Source: Allokutzneria oryzae
Lineage (GTDB): Bacteria; Actinomycetota; Actinomycetes; Mycobacteriales; Pseudonocardiaceae
Assembly (NCBI RefSeq): GCF_042429765.1
Contig: NZ_JBHLZU010000023.1
Location: 124,001 to 188,000, forward strand
DNA length: 64,000 nt
Direction of reading: 5' to 3'
The notes under the pieces were generated by a model. The model was not told the origin of the DNA. It saw nothing but the letters and a program-made list of their open reading frames with translations, and searched no databases. Positions 8,641-31,800 of this stretch are shown piece by piece; the first letter of the stretch is position 1; every line of letters starts with the position of its first letter. The position numbers and the translations under genes are program-made.

Positions 8641-8889
8641 TCAGGCCGAGAAGCGGGACGTCCTGCCCCAGATGAACCAGAAAAGCGGCCCCAGGAAAGG
8701 AAAGGCCAGCACGGCCAGTGCCCAGACCGCCTTGCCACCTGGAGCGTAGTTCTCGCTGCGCACGATGCCGATCAGCGCGGCGATGAAGAGCACCACGGCA
8801 GCGAGCCCGATCGCGAGGAACAGGGTCACGATCCCCCATCCGGCCACCTGGCCACCGATGTCGGGATCGCTGGCGAGCAGCGTCTCCAT
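8641..8889 (-). CDS. Small PLDc_N-domain membrane protein
   Basis: An 82-residue protein with two transmembrane segments (about residues 18-42 and 53-75). The second carries the PLDc_N pattern GGKAVWALAVLAFPFLGPLFWFIWGR-like, here ending in a short basic tail. This is the membrane anchor found at the N-terminus of cardiolipin synthases, but here it stands alone with no HKD catalytic domain. Such stand-alone forms are common in actinomycetes and have no established function. It converges on the VOC gene. Confidence 0.82.
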   Translation of the reverse strand: METLLASDPDIGGQVAGWGIVTLFLAIGLAAVVLFIAALIGIVRSENYAPGGKAVWALAVLAFPFLGPLFWFIWGRTSRFSA

Positions 8890-9028
8890 TGGGTCTCCCT
8901 TCGCGCCGCGCCGGTGACATCGGGTCAGTTCCGGCTGAGCCCCTCGGCATGATCCTCTGCCAGTCCCAGCACTCCCGCATCCGGAGCGACGGCGGGGTCA
9001 CCGCCGATGGAGGCGGCGACCGCGGCCG

Positions 9029-9091
9029 CGCGTTATGTACGCATAGCGCGAATGAGAGCGCTCCCAATTCGCAACAAGCCTACATAACGCG
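9029..9091. repeat. Palindromic intergenic repeat, divergent copy 2
   Basis: Perfect 11-bp inverted ends CGCGTTATGTA (9029-9039) and TACATAACGCG (9081-9091) around the same core, GAGAGCGCTCCCAATTCGCA. Relative to the other copies the TTTTGT/ACAAAA arms have become TTATGT/ACATAA, a matched change on both sides. A G-rich tract follows (about 9100-9147). Confidence 0.82.
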
Positions 9092-9135
9092 ACTACGTGG
9101 AGGGGTCGGAGGGGGAGGGGGGAGGTCGGTGGGGA

Positions 9136-10362
9136 TCAGGTGGGGACGAGCGCGACGGGCAGGCTGCTGAGGCCGGTCAGCGAGGTCGAGTAGATCCGCT
9201 CGGCGGGGCCGCGCAGCTCCACAGTGGACACCAGCTCGCGCAGGGTCTCCAGCAGCGTGGTCACCTCGATCCGCGCCAGGTAGGCGCCGAGGCAGAAGTG
9301 CGGGCCGTAGCCGAAGGCCACGTGGTTGTTGGGGCTGCGCGCCAGGTCGAAGGTGTACGGCAGCTCGAAGACCGACTCGTCGCGGTTGGCCGACACGCTC
9401 CACACCGTCACGATCTCCCCCGCCGCGACCGCCTGGCCGCCGACCACCGTGTCGTGCGTGGCGGTGCGGCCGAAGTGCTGGGTCGGGCTGGTCCAGCGCA
9501 GCACCTCCTCGACGGCGGTCCGGACCGTCACCTCGCCGTCGCGCAGCGCCCGCCACTGGCCGGGGTGCGTGGCGAACGCCTCCACCGCGCCGATCATCGA
9601 CAGCCTGCTGGTCTCGTCACCACCGAGGATCAGGTTGTAGCAGTTGAGGATGATCTCGTCCTCGCTCAGCGGCAGGCCGTCGATCTCCCCTCCCGCCAGC
9701 ATCGCCACCACGTCGGCGTGCGGGGTGTCCTTGCGGTGCCGCGCGAGGTCGGCGAAGTAGAGCAGCAGCTGGTTCTTCGCCATCCACCCGTCCATCGCGG
9801 TGTGGTCGGCGCTCTCCGAGCTGATGGTCTGCTTGGTCAGCGCGAGGATGTCCATGCGGTCCTCCTCCGGCACGGCGAGGAGGTCGCAGATGGTGGCCAG
9901 GGGGATGTGCGCGGCGACCTCCTTGGCGAAGTCGGTCTCGCCACGCTCCACCGCCTCGCCGACCAGGCGACGCGTGACCGCCTTCAGCCGCTCCGTGACC
10001 ACGTGCAGCGCACGCGGCGCGAACGCCTTCAACAGCAGCTTGCGCAGCTTCACGTGCCGGGGTCCGTCGGTGACGACGAGCATCCGTCCACCCGCCGAGT
10101 CCGCCTGCTGCAACAGGGTGTCGAGCACGTTGCCGCGCTCGGAGGTGAAGTTCGTGGTGTCCCGGCACACCGCGTTGAAGTCGGCGTGCTTCGTCACCAC
10201 CCAGAACCCCGGTCCCCGTGCGGATTCCGGCTGCCAGTGCACGGGATCGTGCTGCCGCAGGTGCCGCCACACCTCGGTGAGGTCGTGCTCGACGAAGGTG
10301 CTCGGGTCGGCGAGGTCGATGCGGTCGATGTCCTCGGGGGCGACCAGGGTTCGGGTGGTCAT
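9136..10362 (-). CDS. Cytochrome P450, tailoring oxygenase of the NRPS cluster
   Basis: A 408-residue class-I bacterial P450. The heme-binding loop FGYGPHFCLGA contains the proximal Cys357, the ExxR motif is E286-R289 (EVLR) and the I-helix has GGDETS (247-252), the oxygen-activating acid/Thr pair. It is the last gene of the operon and its ATG overlaps the TGA of the MFS gene (ATGA), so it is translationally coupled to the cluster. It probably hydroxylates or cross-links the peptide or a carrier-bound amino acid. Ferredoxin and reductase are not encoded nearby. The exact reaction cannot be told from sequence. Confidence 0.94.
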   Translation of the reverse strand: MTTRTLVAPEDIDRIDLADPSTFVEHDLTEVWRHLRQHDPVHWQPESARGPGFWVVTKHADFNAVCRDTTNFTSERGNVLDTLLQQADSAGGRMLVVTDGPRHVKLRKLLLKAFAPRALHVVTERLKAVTRRLVGEAVERGETDFAKEVAAHIPLATICDLLAVPEEDRMDILALTKQTISSESADHTAMDGWMAKNQLLLYFADLARHRKDTPHADVVAMLAGGEIDGLPLSEDEIILNCYNLILGGDETSRLSMIGAVEAFATHPGQWRALRDGEVTVRTAVEEVLRWTSPTQHFGRTATHDTVVGGQAVAAGEIVTVWSVSANRDESVFELPYTFDLARSPNNHVAFGYGPHFCLGAYLARIEVTTLLETLRELVSTVELRGPAERIYSTSLTGLSSLPVALVPT

Positions 10363-11576
10363 CCGGTTCTCTCCTTGTCCAGGTCGTGGCCGAAGGCGCG
10401 CAGCGTCGGGCTGAAAGCCGCCAGCAGGGCCGGAACCACCAGCAGCCCCGCACAAGCCAGCAACGCGGCCCTTCCGCCGACGAGCTCCATCAGCACTCCG
10501 CCGACCAGTGAGCCGAGCGCGCCGCCGACGCTGTCGAGCAGTCCCATCGCGCCGCCGACCCGTCCGCGCAGCTCCTCCGGGGTCAGCAGCATCTGGTAGG
10601 TGACGATCGCGGTGTTGGCGGTCGGCGCGAGGAAGGCCGCCACCGCGAGCAGGCCGCCGGTCACCGGGAGGCTCGGCGAGAACGCCAGCAACGGTGCGAC
10701 GATCACGAAACCCCAGATCACGCCGGTGATCGACAGGTACGGGCTGACCAGCCGCAGCAGCCGGGGAGCCGCGAGCGCGCCGAGCAGGCCGCCGATGCCC
10801 AGCAGCACGCCCAGCAGACCGATCTCGCTCTCCGGTGTGCCCCTCCCCTGCGCGGACAACAGCACGATCAGGTACACCGCGCCGAAGCTGAGGTTGAGCA
10901 GCACCGCGCACGCCGAGATCAGCCTGATCACCGCGTGGCCGAGCACCCAGCGGACGCCCTCCCCCAGCTCCGCGGCGAACCCGCGCCGAACCGGCTTCCG
11001 GCTCGGCGGCAGGCGCAGGAACAGCAGGGCCACACAGGACACCGCCTGGAGCACGGCGTTGAGCAGGAACGGGAAGACCCGGCCCAGCTCGAACAGGACG
11101 CCTCCGACGGCGTTGCCCCCCAGCTGGCCCAGCGAGCCGCGCGCCGAGTTCAGCGCGAACGCGCTGGGCAGCTGGTTGGCCGGGACCACCTGCGGGAGCG
11201 CCGCCTCCTCGGCCGGGTAGGCCAACGCGAGCGCCACCCCTTCGGCAACAGCCACCGCCAACAGGTGCGGAAACGACACGACGTCCAGCCAGAGCGCGAC
11301 CGTCAGCCCACCGTAGGCGCACGCCCTGGTCAACGCGCACAACACCAGGATTCTCCTGCGGTCCCACCGGTCCGCGAGCACTCCTGCCGGGAGCCCGGCC
11401 GCCAGCTGGGCCGCGGCGAGGGTGAAGCCCGCGAGCCCGGCCAGCGCGGGTGACGCCCAGACCGATGCGACCAGCAACGGGTAGGCAAGCACGAAGACCT
11501 GGTTGCTCAGCTCGGAGCCGGCTTGTGCGGTCCACAACAGGTGGAAGTTCCTGTTGCGGGACAACGGCGTGCTCAC
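10359..11576 (-). CDS. MFS exporter of the NRPS cluster
   Basis: A 405-residue major-facilitator transporter with about 10-12 membrane segments and the loop 2-3 motif GVLADRWDRRRI. It resembles the EntS-like MFS_3 group that exports siderophores and peptides. GTG start overlaps the stop of the oxygenase gene (GTGA) and its own stop overlaps the start of the P450 gene, so it is firmly inside the operon. It most likely exports the finished peptide and may give self-protection. Confidence 0.92.
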   Translation of the reverse strand: MSTPLSRNRNFHLLWTAQAGSELSNQVFVLAYPLLVASVWASPALAGLAGFTLAAAQLAAGLPAGVLADRWDRRRILVLCALTRACAYGGLTVALWLDVVSFPHLLAVAVAEGVALALAYPAEEAALPQVVPANQLPSAFALNSARGSLGQLGGNAVGGVLFELGRVFPFLLNAVLQAVSCVALLFLRLPPSRKPVRRGFAAELGEGVRWVLGHAVIRLISACAVLLNLSFGAVYLIVLLSAQGRGTPESEIGLLGVLLGIGGLLGALAAPRLLRLVSPYLSITGVIWGFVIVAPLLAFSPSLPVTGGLLAVAAFLAPTANTAIVTYQMLLTPEELRGRVGGAMGLLDSVGGALGSLVGGVLMELVGGRAALLACAGLLVVPALLAAFSPTLRAFGHDLDKERTG

Positions 11577-12553
11577 GCGATGATGCGGGATCGACGGTCG
11601 CTCAGCGCGTAGATGCTGCGGACGTTGCGGATCAGGTTGAGCCGCTTCAGCCAGCGGTCCTTGCCGTCGTAGCGCGGCTGGAACGGCTCGCGCCCGTGCA
11701 CCACCCGGTAGTTGTCGACGAACACCGCGTCGCCCGGCTGGAGCACCACGCGCTCCACCGCCGATCCCAGGTGACCCACCGTGGCGCGCACGGCTGCCTC
11801 CGCCTCGTCGTCACCGTCCTCAACGGACATGAAGTCCACGTCGAAGCGCAGGTACGGCCGCTCCTCAGGACCGAAGATCACCGATCCGGTGGTGTAGGCA
11901 CGACCGGCGAGGTGGTCGTCACCGTCACCGTCGAGCAGGACCTCACCGATGTGAGAGTCGTCGGGGTAGAAGCGGAACCTGTTCTGCGACAGGACTTTCC
12001 TGGTCTCCTCAGGTAGCTCCAACGCGCCGATGCGGACGAAGGTGGTGCCGACCGCGTCGGGGTTGCGCAGGCACAGCAGGGAGACGTAGTCGCCCCGGCA
12101 GGGGTGGAAGATGTCCTCGGTGTGCAGCGACAGCGCCGCCTCGCTGCTCGCGCTGGTCAGCGAGAGCTCCATGCCGGGTGCGGGGCAGACGTCGTGCACG
12201 ATGCGGCCGTCCTGCTGGTTGGCCCAGCCGAACGCCTCGCCGAGCGCGGAACCGCACAGCAGCAGCACGATCTCCTCACGCTGCCCCGCGCCGGTCTTCG
12301 CAGCGGTGTCCCATCCGGTCGGTGTGGGCACCAGGTCGCCCGCGATCGGCAGTCCGGAGACCACGGTCACGTCGGTCTCGTTGGCCCGCACCTCGGCGAG
12401 GAACTCCCGCAGTCGCAACGGAAGCCGCTCGGCGACCCGGCCCGCGCGGTCCACGAACGTCAGCGGGTCCCAGGTGTCGGCACCCGCGAGCACCTCGTCG
12501 GCAAGGCGGGCGATCTCGTCCGACTCGGCAGAGCTGAGAGTGATCTTGTCCAC
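11573..12553 (-). CDS. Fe(II)/2-oxoglutarate oxygenase, clavaminate synthase-like (VioC/AsnO/MppO type amino-acid beta-hydroxylase)
   Basis: A 326-residue non-heme iron oxygenase. Iron ligands are His144 and Glu146 (LHTEDIFHPCRGDY) and His286 (VVHGREPF), with Arg300 fourteen residues later as the 2-oxoglutarate anchor. This is the spacing seen in VioC, and HxE rather than HxD marks the clavaminate synthase-like group. Characterised relatives beta-hydroxylate free Arg (VioC, OrfP), enduracididine (MppO) or Asn (AsnO). Start is GTG with AAGGAG 7 bp upstream. It follows NRPS-2 by 40 bp and overlaps the MFS gene. Together with the basic specificity codes of NRPS-2, the likely substrate is Arg or a derivative, which is an inference. 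Confidence 0.93.
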   Translation of the reverse strand: MDKITLSSAESDEIARLADEVLAGADTWDPLTFVDRAGRVAERLPLRLREFLAEVRANETDVTVVSGLPIAGDLVPTPTGWDTAAKTGAGQREEIVLLLCGSALGEAFGWANQQDGRIVHDVCPAPGMELSLTSASSEAALSLHTEDIFHPCRGDYVSLLCLRNPDAVGTTFVRIGALELPEETRKVLSQNRFRFYPDDSHIGEVLLDGDGDDHLAGRAYTTGSVIFGPEERPYLRFDVDFMSVEDGDDEAEAAVRATVGHLGSAVERVVLQPGDAVFVDNYRVVHGREPFQPRYDGKDRWLKRLNLIRNVRSIYALSDRRSRIIA

Positions 12554-12593
12554 GCCACTGCTCCTTCTGTCAGGGATGGTTGGCATCGGTGGA

Positions 12594-24734
<12,141 letters not shown>

Positions 24735-24736
24735 TT

Positions 24737-25843
24737 TCACTCCTCCGTAGCCATCGGGAACAGCCGGTCGTAGACCGGACGCCCGCGCAGGGCGGTCGGG
24801 CGGTACTGGACGTCGTGCTCGCCGGTGGTGACGCCCTGTGCTGTGTGCAGGCGGCCGTTGAGCGAGTAGTCGGGGTGGATGCCGTCATCGCTGGGCTTGT
24901 AGCGGAATCCGAGCGTCAGCACGTCGCCCCGCTCGACGGCATGCGGCTCGTCGAACAGGGGGACGTACGCGGGCATCCAGTTCGTGCGCTCGTGCAGGGA
25001 GTCGACCGGCGCGCCGTCGGGTGAGCACCACAGCTGGATCCACAACAGCACGCCGTCGACGCGACCGGGCCGGGTCATGGTGAGCGCGACAGTGGTGTCT
25101 CCCTCGACCGCGAGTTTCCCGTTGAACTCCAGCACTTCGACCGGCTTGTGGTCGGAGAGCACCGCCTCGGGCCCGATCCCCGATATCCCGAGCAACACGT
25201 CGCGCGGTCCTTTGAGGAACGTGAACGCCTGGGTCAACAGGTCGAGGGAGTCCTCGAAGAACCCGGCCCCGGAGGGGAAGATGTCGGCGAAGCACGCCGC
25301 ACCCGCCAGCGTCACGCAGAGGTGCGGGACGAACATCGCTTCCGGCGTCGTCAACCGTCTACGAGCGTCGGCGAGAATGGCCGCTGCGCCCTCCGCCCCG
25401 CCGATGTCGCCGATCACCTCGGAGACGCACAGGTCCACCCGGCGCTCCAGGGAGATCTCGGTGGACCAACCGTGCCGCAGGTCGATCCGACCGAGCAGGC
25501 CCTCGCGCTCGGCGTGCTCCAGGGCCATCCGGTAGGTCTCGGCCATCCCTTCGACCGCGGTCACCCTGGTGGCGCCCGCCGCCAGCGACGCCAGCGCCCA
25601 GTTGAGGTCCCGGCCGGTGCCGATGTCCAGCGCCGACCGGCCGGGCGCGAGGTCCCGCAACGCCTCCCGGTAGGCGAGGTTGCGCACCTCGTCCATGGTC
25701 ATGAAGTCGTAGAGCATCTCGTCGTAGCACGGGTACATGCCCACCGACGGCCACAACTGCGGCCTGCCCGGGTCCCAGCCGGACTCGTCGACCACGACGT
25801 CGAAGGTCTGCCCCGGGATCTCCAGCCTGCGCTGCGCGAACAC
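24737..25843 (-). CDS. PRMT-fold SAM-dependent methyltransferase (SznE-like arginine N-methyltransferase candidate)
   Basis: A 368-residue methyltransferase of the protein arginine methyltransferase fold. SAM motif I is ALDIGTGRD (71-79) with acidic VEGM (97-100). The double-Glu loop SEVIGDIGGAEG places Glu142 and Glu151 nine residues apart, as in PRMT1 (E144/E153). The N-terminal YDEMLYDFMTMDEVRNLAY matches the PRMT alphaX-Y pattern, and TNWMPAYVPL stands where PRMTs have the THW loop, with His replaced by Asn. Proteins of this kind can methylate free arginine (SznE of streptozotocin). It lies between the two NRPS genes with a coding overlap or near-overlap on both sides. GTG at 25843 has AGGTGG 6 bp upstream; GTG at 25858 is possible. 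I infer a guanidino N-methyltransferase acting on a building block. Confidence 0.88.
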   Translation of the reverse strand: MFAQRRLEIPGQTFDVVVDESGWDPGRPQLWPSVGMYPCYDEMLYDFMTMDEVRNLAYREALRDLAPGRSALDIGTGRDLNWALASLAAGATRVTAVEGMAETYRMALEHAEREGLLGRIDLRHGWSTEISLERRVDLCVSEVIGDIGGAEGAAAILADARRRLTTPEAMFVPHLCVTLAGAACFADIFPSGAGFFEDSLDLLTQAFTFLKGPRDVLLGISGIGPEAVLSDHKPVEVLEFNGKLAVEGDTTVALTMTRPGRVDGVLLWIQLWCSPDGAPVDSLHERTNWMPAYVPLFDEPHAVERGDVLTLGFRYKPSDDGIHPDYSLNGRLHTAQGVTTGEHDVQYRPTALRGRPVYDRLFPMATEE

Positions 25844-25873
25844 GATCGACCACCTCACGGGTTTGTCTGCTGG

Positions 25874-28800
25874 TCAGGGCACGAGCGAACGTTCGATGTC
25901 GGCGACGATCTCCTCCTGCACCACCACCGCGAGCGCGGCGACGGTGGGCGCCTCGAAGACCACGCGGGGCGAGAGCTCGACGCCGAAGTTCGCGCGGATG
26001 CGGCCGACCAGCCGGATGCAGCTGATCGAGTCGCCGCCGAGTGCGAAGAAGTTGTCCCGCGCACCGACCCGCCGCACCCCGACGACCTCGCCGAGCAGCT
26101 CCGCGATCCTGGCCTCGGTCGGGTTTGCTGGCTCGACGTAGCCGGTGCCCACCGCACGCCGCTCGTCCGGTTCTGGCAGTGCCTTCCGGTCCACCTTGCC
26201 GGTAGCGGTCAGCGGCAACCGGTCCAGGAGCACGAACGCCGAGGGCACCATGTACTCCGGCAGCCGAGCAGCCAGCTCCTCGCGGAACGCGACGACATCG
26301 ATCTCACTGTCCGCTGTGGACCGGGCGACCAGATAGCCGACCAGCCGCTTGGTGCCTGCCGGGTCCCGGCTCACCACCACCTCGGCGGAGGCGACGCGGG
26401 GGTCGTCGAGCAGCACCGCGCGCACCTCGGCGGGCTCGATCCGGTGACCGCGGATCTTCACCTGGTCGTCGGCCCGGCCGAGCAGGTCGAGAGTCCCGTC
26501 CGCGCGCCAGCGAGCCAAGTCGCCCGTGCGGTACATCCGGCTCCCCGGCGCGCCGAACGGGTCGGGCACGAACCGCTCCACGGTGAGGTCGGGACGGCCG
26601 AGGTACCCGCGCGCGAGCCCGTCACCGGCGACGTACCACTCCCCGACGACGCCGACCGGCACCGGGTTGAGGTCGGCGTCCAGCACGTGGCAGCGGGTGT
26701 TGGCGATCGGTCCGCCCACCGGGATCAGCGGCCCGCCGTCGTCCACCGCGGGCACGTCGTACGAGGTGGCGAACACCATGCTCTCCACCGGCCCGCACAC
26801 GTGCTTGAGGCGCACGTGCGGGAACCGTTGCCGCGCGGCCCTGATGTGGTCCGGCGAGGCCGCCTCACCACCGGTCGCGAGCTGGCGGACGGTGTCGAAG
26901 ACCCTCGGGTACTCGTCGACAACCGCGTTGAACAGGCTGGTGGACAAGAACAACGTGGTCACGCCGTGCCGCGCGATCAGCTCGGCCATCACGTCCAGGT
27001 CCAGCTTCTGGCCAGGGCACAGCACGGTCGTCGCGCCGTGCAGCAGCGCTCCCCACAGCTCCAGCGAGATGGCGTCCCAGGACACGGAGGAGTACTGGAG
27101 GAACACCTCGTCGGGGCCGAAGTCGAAGTAGTCCGTGCCGAAGAACGTGCGCACCGACGCGCGGTGCGGGGCCTGGACTCCCTTGGGCTTGCCGGTGGAG
27201 CCGGAGGTGAACATGACGCAGGAGATGTTCGCCGGTCCGGCTCCGCCCTCCGGCCGGTCGGTCGGCTGCGCGGCGATCTTCGTTGCGCCGCCGTCCACGC
27301 ACACCACGGTCGGCACGGCCGACGGCAACCGGTACCGCAGGCGGTTGGTCGTCACCACGACCGGTGTGGCCAGCTCCGTCGCCAGCACGGTGACCCGCTC
27401 GTCCGGGTGCGCGGGGTCGATCATGGCGTAGCCACCGCCAGCCTTCATCGCGGCGAGCATCGCCACCACCATCTCGACACCGCGTTCGAGGAACACGCCG
27501 ACCACCACGTCCGGCCCGACCCCGAGCTCCACCAGGTGGTGCGCGAGCTGGTTGGCCCGCTGGTCGAGCTCGGCGTAGGTGATGCGCTCGGTGCCGAACA
27601 CGACGGCGACCGACGTCGGTGTGCGGTCGGCCTGTTCCTCGAACAGCTCGTGCACGCACCGGTCGGAGGGGTAGTCCACGGCCGTGTCGTTCCACCGCGC
27701 CAGCGCCACGAGCTCGTTGCCATCCACTGTGGACAGCTCGGAGATCCGCACACCCTCGGCCCCGGCGATGTCGTCGAGCAGCGAGGACAGCCGGCCCGCC
27801 AGCAGCCGCACGGTCGCGGCGTCGAACAGGTCCGGGTCGTAGCCGAGAAGGTAGGAGAACCGCTCGGCGGCGTAGAAGATCAGGTTGAGCGGGTAGTGCG
27901 TGCCCTCGTCACCGCGAACCTCGCGAATGGCGAGCCCGGCCGCCGCGGCGGCCTCGTAGTGCAACGGATAGTTCTCGAAGACAACGATGCTGTCGAACTG
28001 GGCGGCCTCACCGCCCCACGACTGGATCCCGGACAGCGGCGCGTGCTCGAACTGGCGCGAGTCGATCTGCGCCTGTTGCAGGGCACGCAGCCACTGCACG
28101 GTCTCGCTCGCGCCGTCGACCCGCACCCGGACCGGAACGGTGTTGATCACCAGTCCGGCCACGCTGTCGATGCCGGGCAGGTCGGCCTCCCGCCCGGAGA
28201 CGGTCGCGCCGAAGCACACTTCGCGCTGACCGCTGTGCCGGGAGAGCAGCAGCGCCCACGCACCCTGGACCACGGCGTTCACCGTGAGCCGGTGCCGCTT
28301 GGCGAACTCCGAGATGCGCGTGGACGTCCCTTCGGAGAGCTCCACCCGCACCTGCTCCGAGCCGCGCGGGTGGTGCGCCTCACCGGGCTGGCGGTCGAAC
28401 GGCAGCGGGGTCCGCTCACCGCCTCCGGCGAACACCCCCCTCCAGTGCGCCTCGGTCGCGGCGTCGTCCTGCGCGTCGAGCCAGCGGAGGTAGTCACCGA
28501 ACGGCCTGGGAGCAGGCCGGTCGAGCTGACCGAACCTCGCGAACAACTCGGTGAGCACCAGCTGCACACTCCACCCGTCCAGAACAAGGTGATGGAAGGC
28601 GAAAACGACCTGCACGCTCTCCGGTGACAGCCGCGCGAGCGCGATCCTGGCCAGCGGCGCGGCGGTGAGGTCGATGCCCTTGGCGCGGTTGGCGGCCAGG
28701 AACGACTCCAGCTCCGCACGTTGGCCGTCCTCGTCCAGCCCGCTCCAGTCCAGCCGCTCGATCGGCAGCTCGGCGTCGCGGTGCACCACCTGAACCGGGT

Positions 28801-31800
28801 GGTCTACGCCCTTCCACCGCAAAGAGGTCCGCAGAACGTCCATTCGGGACACGACCGCGCGCCACGCTTCGGCCAGCCGGTCCAGATCGGCGACGCCGTC
28901 GAGCACGAACACGACCTGGGCGAAGTAGACCGAGGACTCCGGCTCGGAAAGCGTGTGGAAGAGCATGCCGCTCTGCAACGCGGTGAGCGGGTAGACCTCC
29001 TCCACCACCGACCCGGCGGTGATCTCGTCCACAGTGGACTGGTCAAGCCGCACGAGCGGGAAGTCCGACGGAGTTGCCCCGCCGACGCCCGGCCCGGCGC
29101 AGTGCCGCACGATCGCGCTCAGCACCTCGGCCAGGTTGCCTGCCAGGTGTTCCACGGTCGCGGTGTCGTGCAGCTCCGTGGAGTAGGTCCACACCAGTTC
29201 GAGCCGCCCGCCGACGACCGCGCCGACCACGTCGAGGGCATGCGCACGCCGCTGCTCGGGATGCTGGGCCAGTCCCATGGTCAGCGGTCGGCCGCCGTAG
29301 GAGGCGTCCCACTGGCCGAGGTAGTTGAAGCTGATCGCCGGACGCTCCACAGTGGACTCGGTGAGGCACCCGTGCCCGAGCCCCTTCGACGGGACCGCCC
29401 GCAACTGTTCCTTCACCGACTTCAGCAGCTCACCGAGGTCACCACCGGGAACCGTGATCGTGACGGGGAAGAGCGCGGTGAACCAGCCCACGGTGCGCGA
29501 GAGATCCACGTCACCGACCAGGTCCTCGCGGCCGTGGCCCTCCAGGTCCACCACGACGCGGTCCCGGCCGGACCAGTCGGCGAGCACCTTGCCGAGCGCC
29601 GCCAGCAGCACGTCGTTGACCCGCGTGCGGTAGACCGAGGGAACGTGCCGCAGCAGCGCCTCGGTGTCCTCCTCGCCGAGCCGCACCGTGACGGTGTCGG
29701 CGGTGGCGACGGTGTTGACCCCGCTGCGGTCGGTCGGCAACGCGACGTGCTCCCCCGCCCAATACTCGCGGTCCGCCTCGAAGGACGTTGCCCACACCCG
29801 CCGCGACCACTCCTGGAACGACGTCGTCCGCGCGGGCAGTGCCTGCTTCTCGTACGCCGTTGCCAGGTCCTCCAGCAACACCCGCCACGACACCGCGTCG
29901 ACGACCAGGTGGTGAACGGTGATCAACAGCTGCGGCAGCCGCTCCCCGCCGAAGTCCGCGAGCACCGCCGCGAGCACCGGGCCGTCCTCCAGGTCGAACC
30001 CCCGCTGGGCCTCAGCGAAGACCTGCTCCGCTTCGTCCACATTGGACACCCGGTGGCACGTCAGCACCTCGGCGTCATCTGCTGGAAGGATCTCCTGCCA
30101 CCACTGACCGCCGCTCCGGCCGAACCGCGAGCGCAACGCGTCGTGGTGGTCGACGAGCGCCCGCAGTGCGCCGCCGAGGGCCGCCACGTCCACGTCAGCG
30201 TCCAGCTCGACGCGGACCCACTGGTTGAAGTGCTCGGGGTGCTCCGGGTGGTTGTCCAGGAACCACTGCTGGACCGGCAGCAGCGGCACCGTTCCGCTCA
30301 CCCGCTCCCGCGCCACCTCAGGCACCTGACCGGTCAGCCCGGCTCCGACCAAGGCTGCCACCGTCTGGTGGAGGAACATCAGCTTCGACGTCACCGGCAG
30401 ACCCACCGCCCGCGCCCGCGACACCACCTGCAAGCTCAGGATCGAGTCCCCGCCGAGGTCGAAGAAGTTGTCCTCCACACCGACCCGTTCCACGCCGAGC
30501 ACGTCCGCCCACAGGTGGCAGACCTGTTCTTCGACGGGGGTGCGCGGTGCGACGTAGGCGTTGCGCAGCTGTGGTCGGCCGGTCGGCGCGGGCAGCGCAC
30601 GGCGGTCGAGCTTCCCGTGACGGGTCAACGGGATCTCGTCCAGCACGACGTAGTCCGAGGGCACCATGAAGTCCGGCAACCGGCGCGCGGCGATGGCACG
30701 CAGCTCACCCGCTTCGGGTCGCGCGCACCCCGCGGCAATCACCACGTAGGCGGTCAACCGCTTCACACCGGGCGTGTCCTCGCGCACCACAACGGCGGAC
30801 TGAGCGACGCGCGGGTCTTCCGCGAGCGCGACCTCGATCTCCCCGGGCTCGATGCGGAAACCCCGGACTTTGACCTGGTTGTCCGCGCGGCCGAAGAACT
30901 CCAGGACACCTTCGGCGGTCCACCGCGCGAGGTCGCCGGTTCGGTACAACCGCTCCCCCGGCGCGCCGAACGGGTCGGCGACGAACCGCTCAGCACTCAG
31001 GTCCGGGCGGTTGAGATACCCGTGCCCCAAGCCCTTCCCGCCGATGTACAGCTCGCCCGCGACACCGATCGGCAAGGGGTTCAACGCGGCGTCGAGCACG
31101 TGCAGGCGGGTGTTGCGCAGCGGCGGGCCGATCGGCACGAGCGACCGTTCCTCGCGCACGTCCTCCTGCCGCACCTGGTGGCAGGCCGCCACGATCATGG
31201 TCTCGACAGGGCCGTAGCCGTTGACCAGCCGCAGCTGCGGGAAGGCGCGTCGAACCCGGCGGATGTGCGCCATCCCGGCGACGTCACCACCGAAGAGCAC
31301 CTGCTTGACCAGACCGAACAGCTCGATGTGGCTTTCGGCCAACGAGCTGAACAGCCCCGCGGCCAGGCAGAGCGTGGTGACACCGTGCTCCCGGACCTCG
31401 TGGACCAGGACGTCGGCGTCGATCGACCGTCCCGGGTAGAACACGAGCTTCGCGCCGTGCAGCAGCGCCGACCACAGTTCGAGCGACAGCCCATCCCACG
31501 ACACGCCCATGCACTGGAGGACGACCTCCGCCGGGCCCATCTCGAAGAAGCCCGTGCCGCACAGCGCATGCACGGTAGCGCGATGCGGAGACAACACGCC
31601 CTTCGGCGTCCCGGAGGAGCCGGAGGTGAACAGCACGCAGGCCACGTCGTCACCGCTGACAGTGACATCCGGGCACGTGGTCGGGGACAGCGAGAGGTCC
31701 GTGCCGAGAGAGACCACAGTGGACACAAGCGCCATGTAGTCCGCGACGCGGTCAGCGGGAGCGAGCATCACTCGCACCTCGGCCTCACCGAGCATGAACC

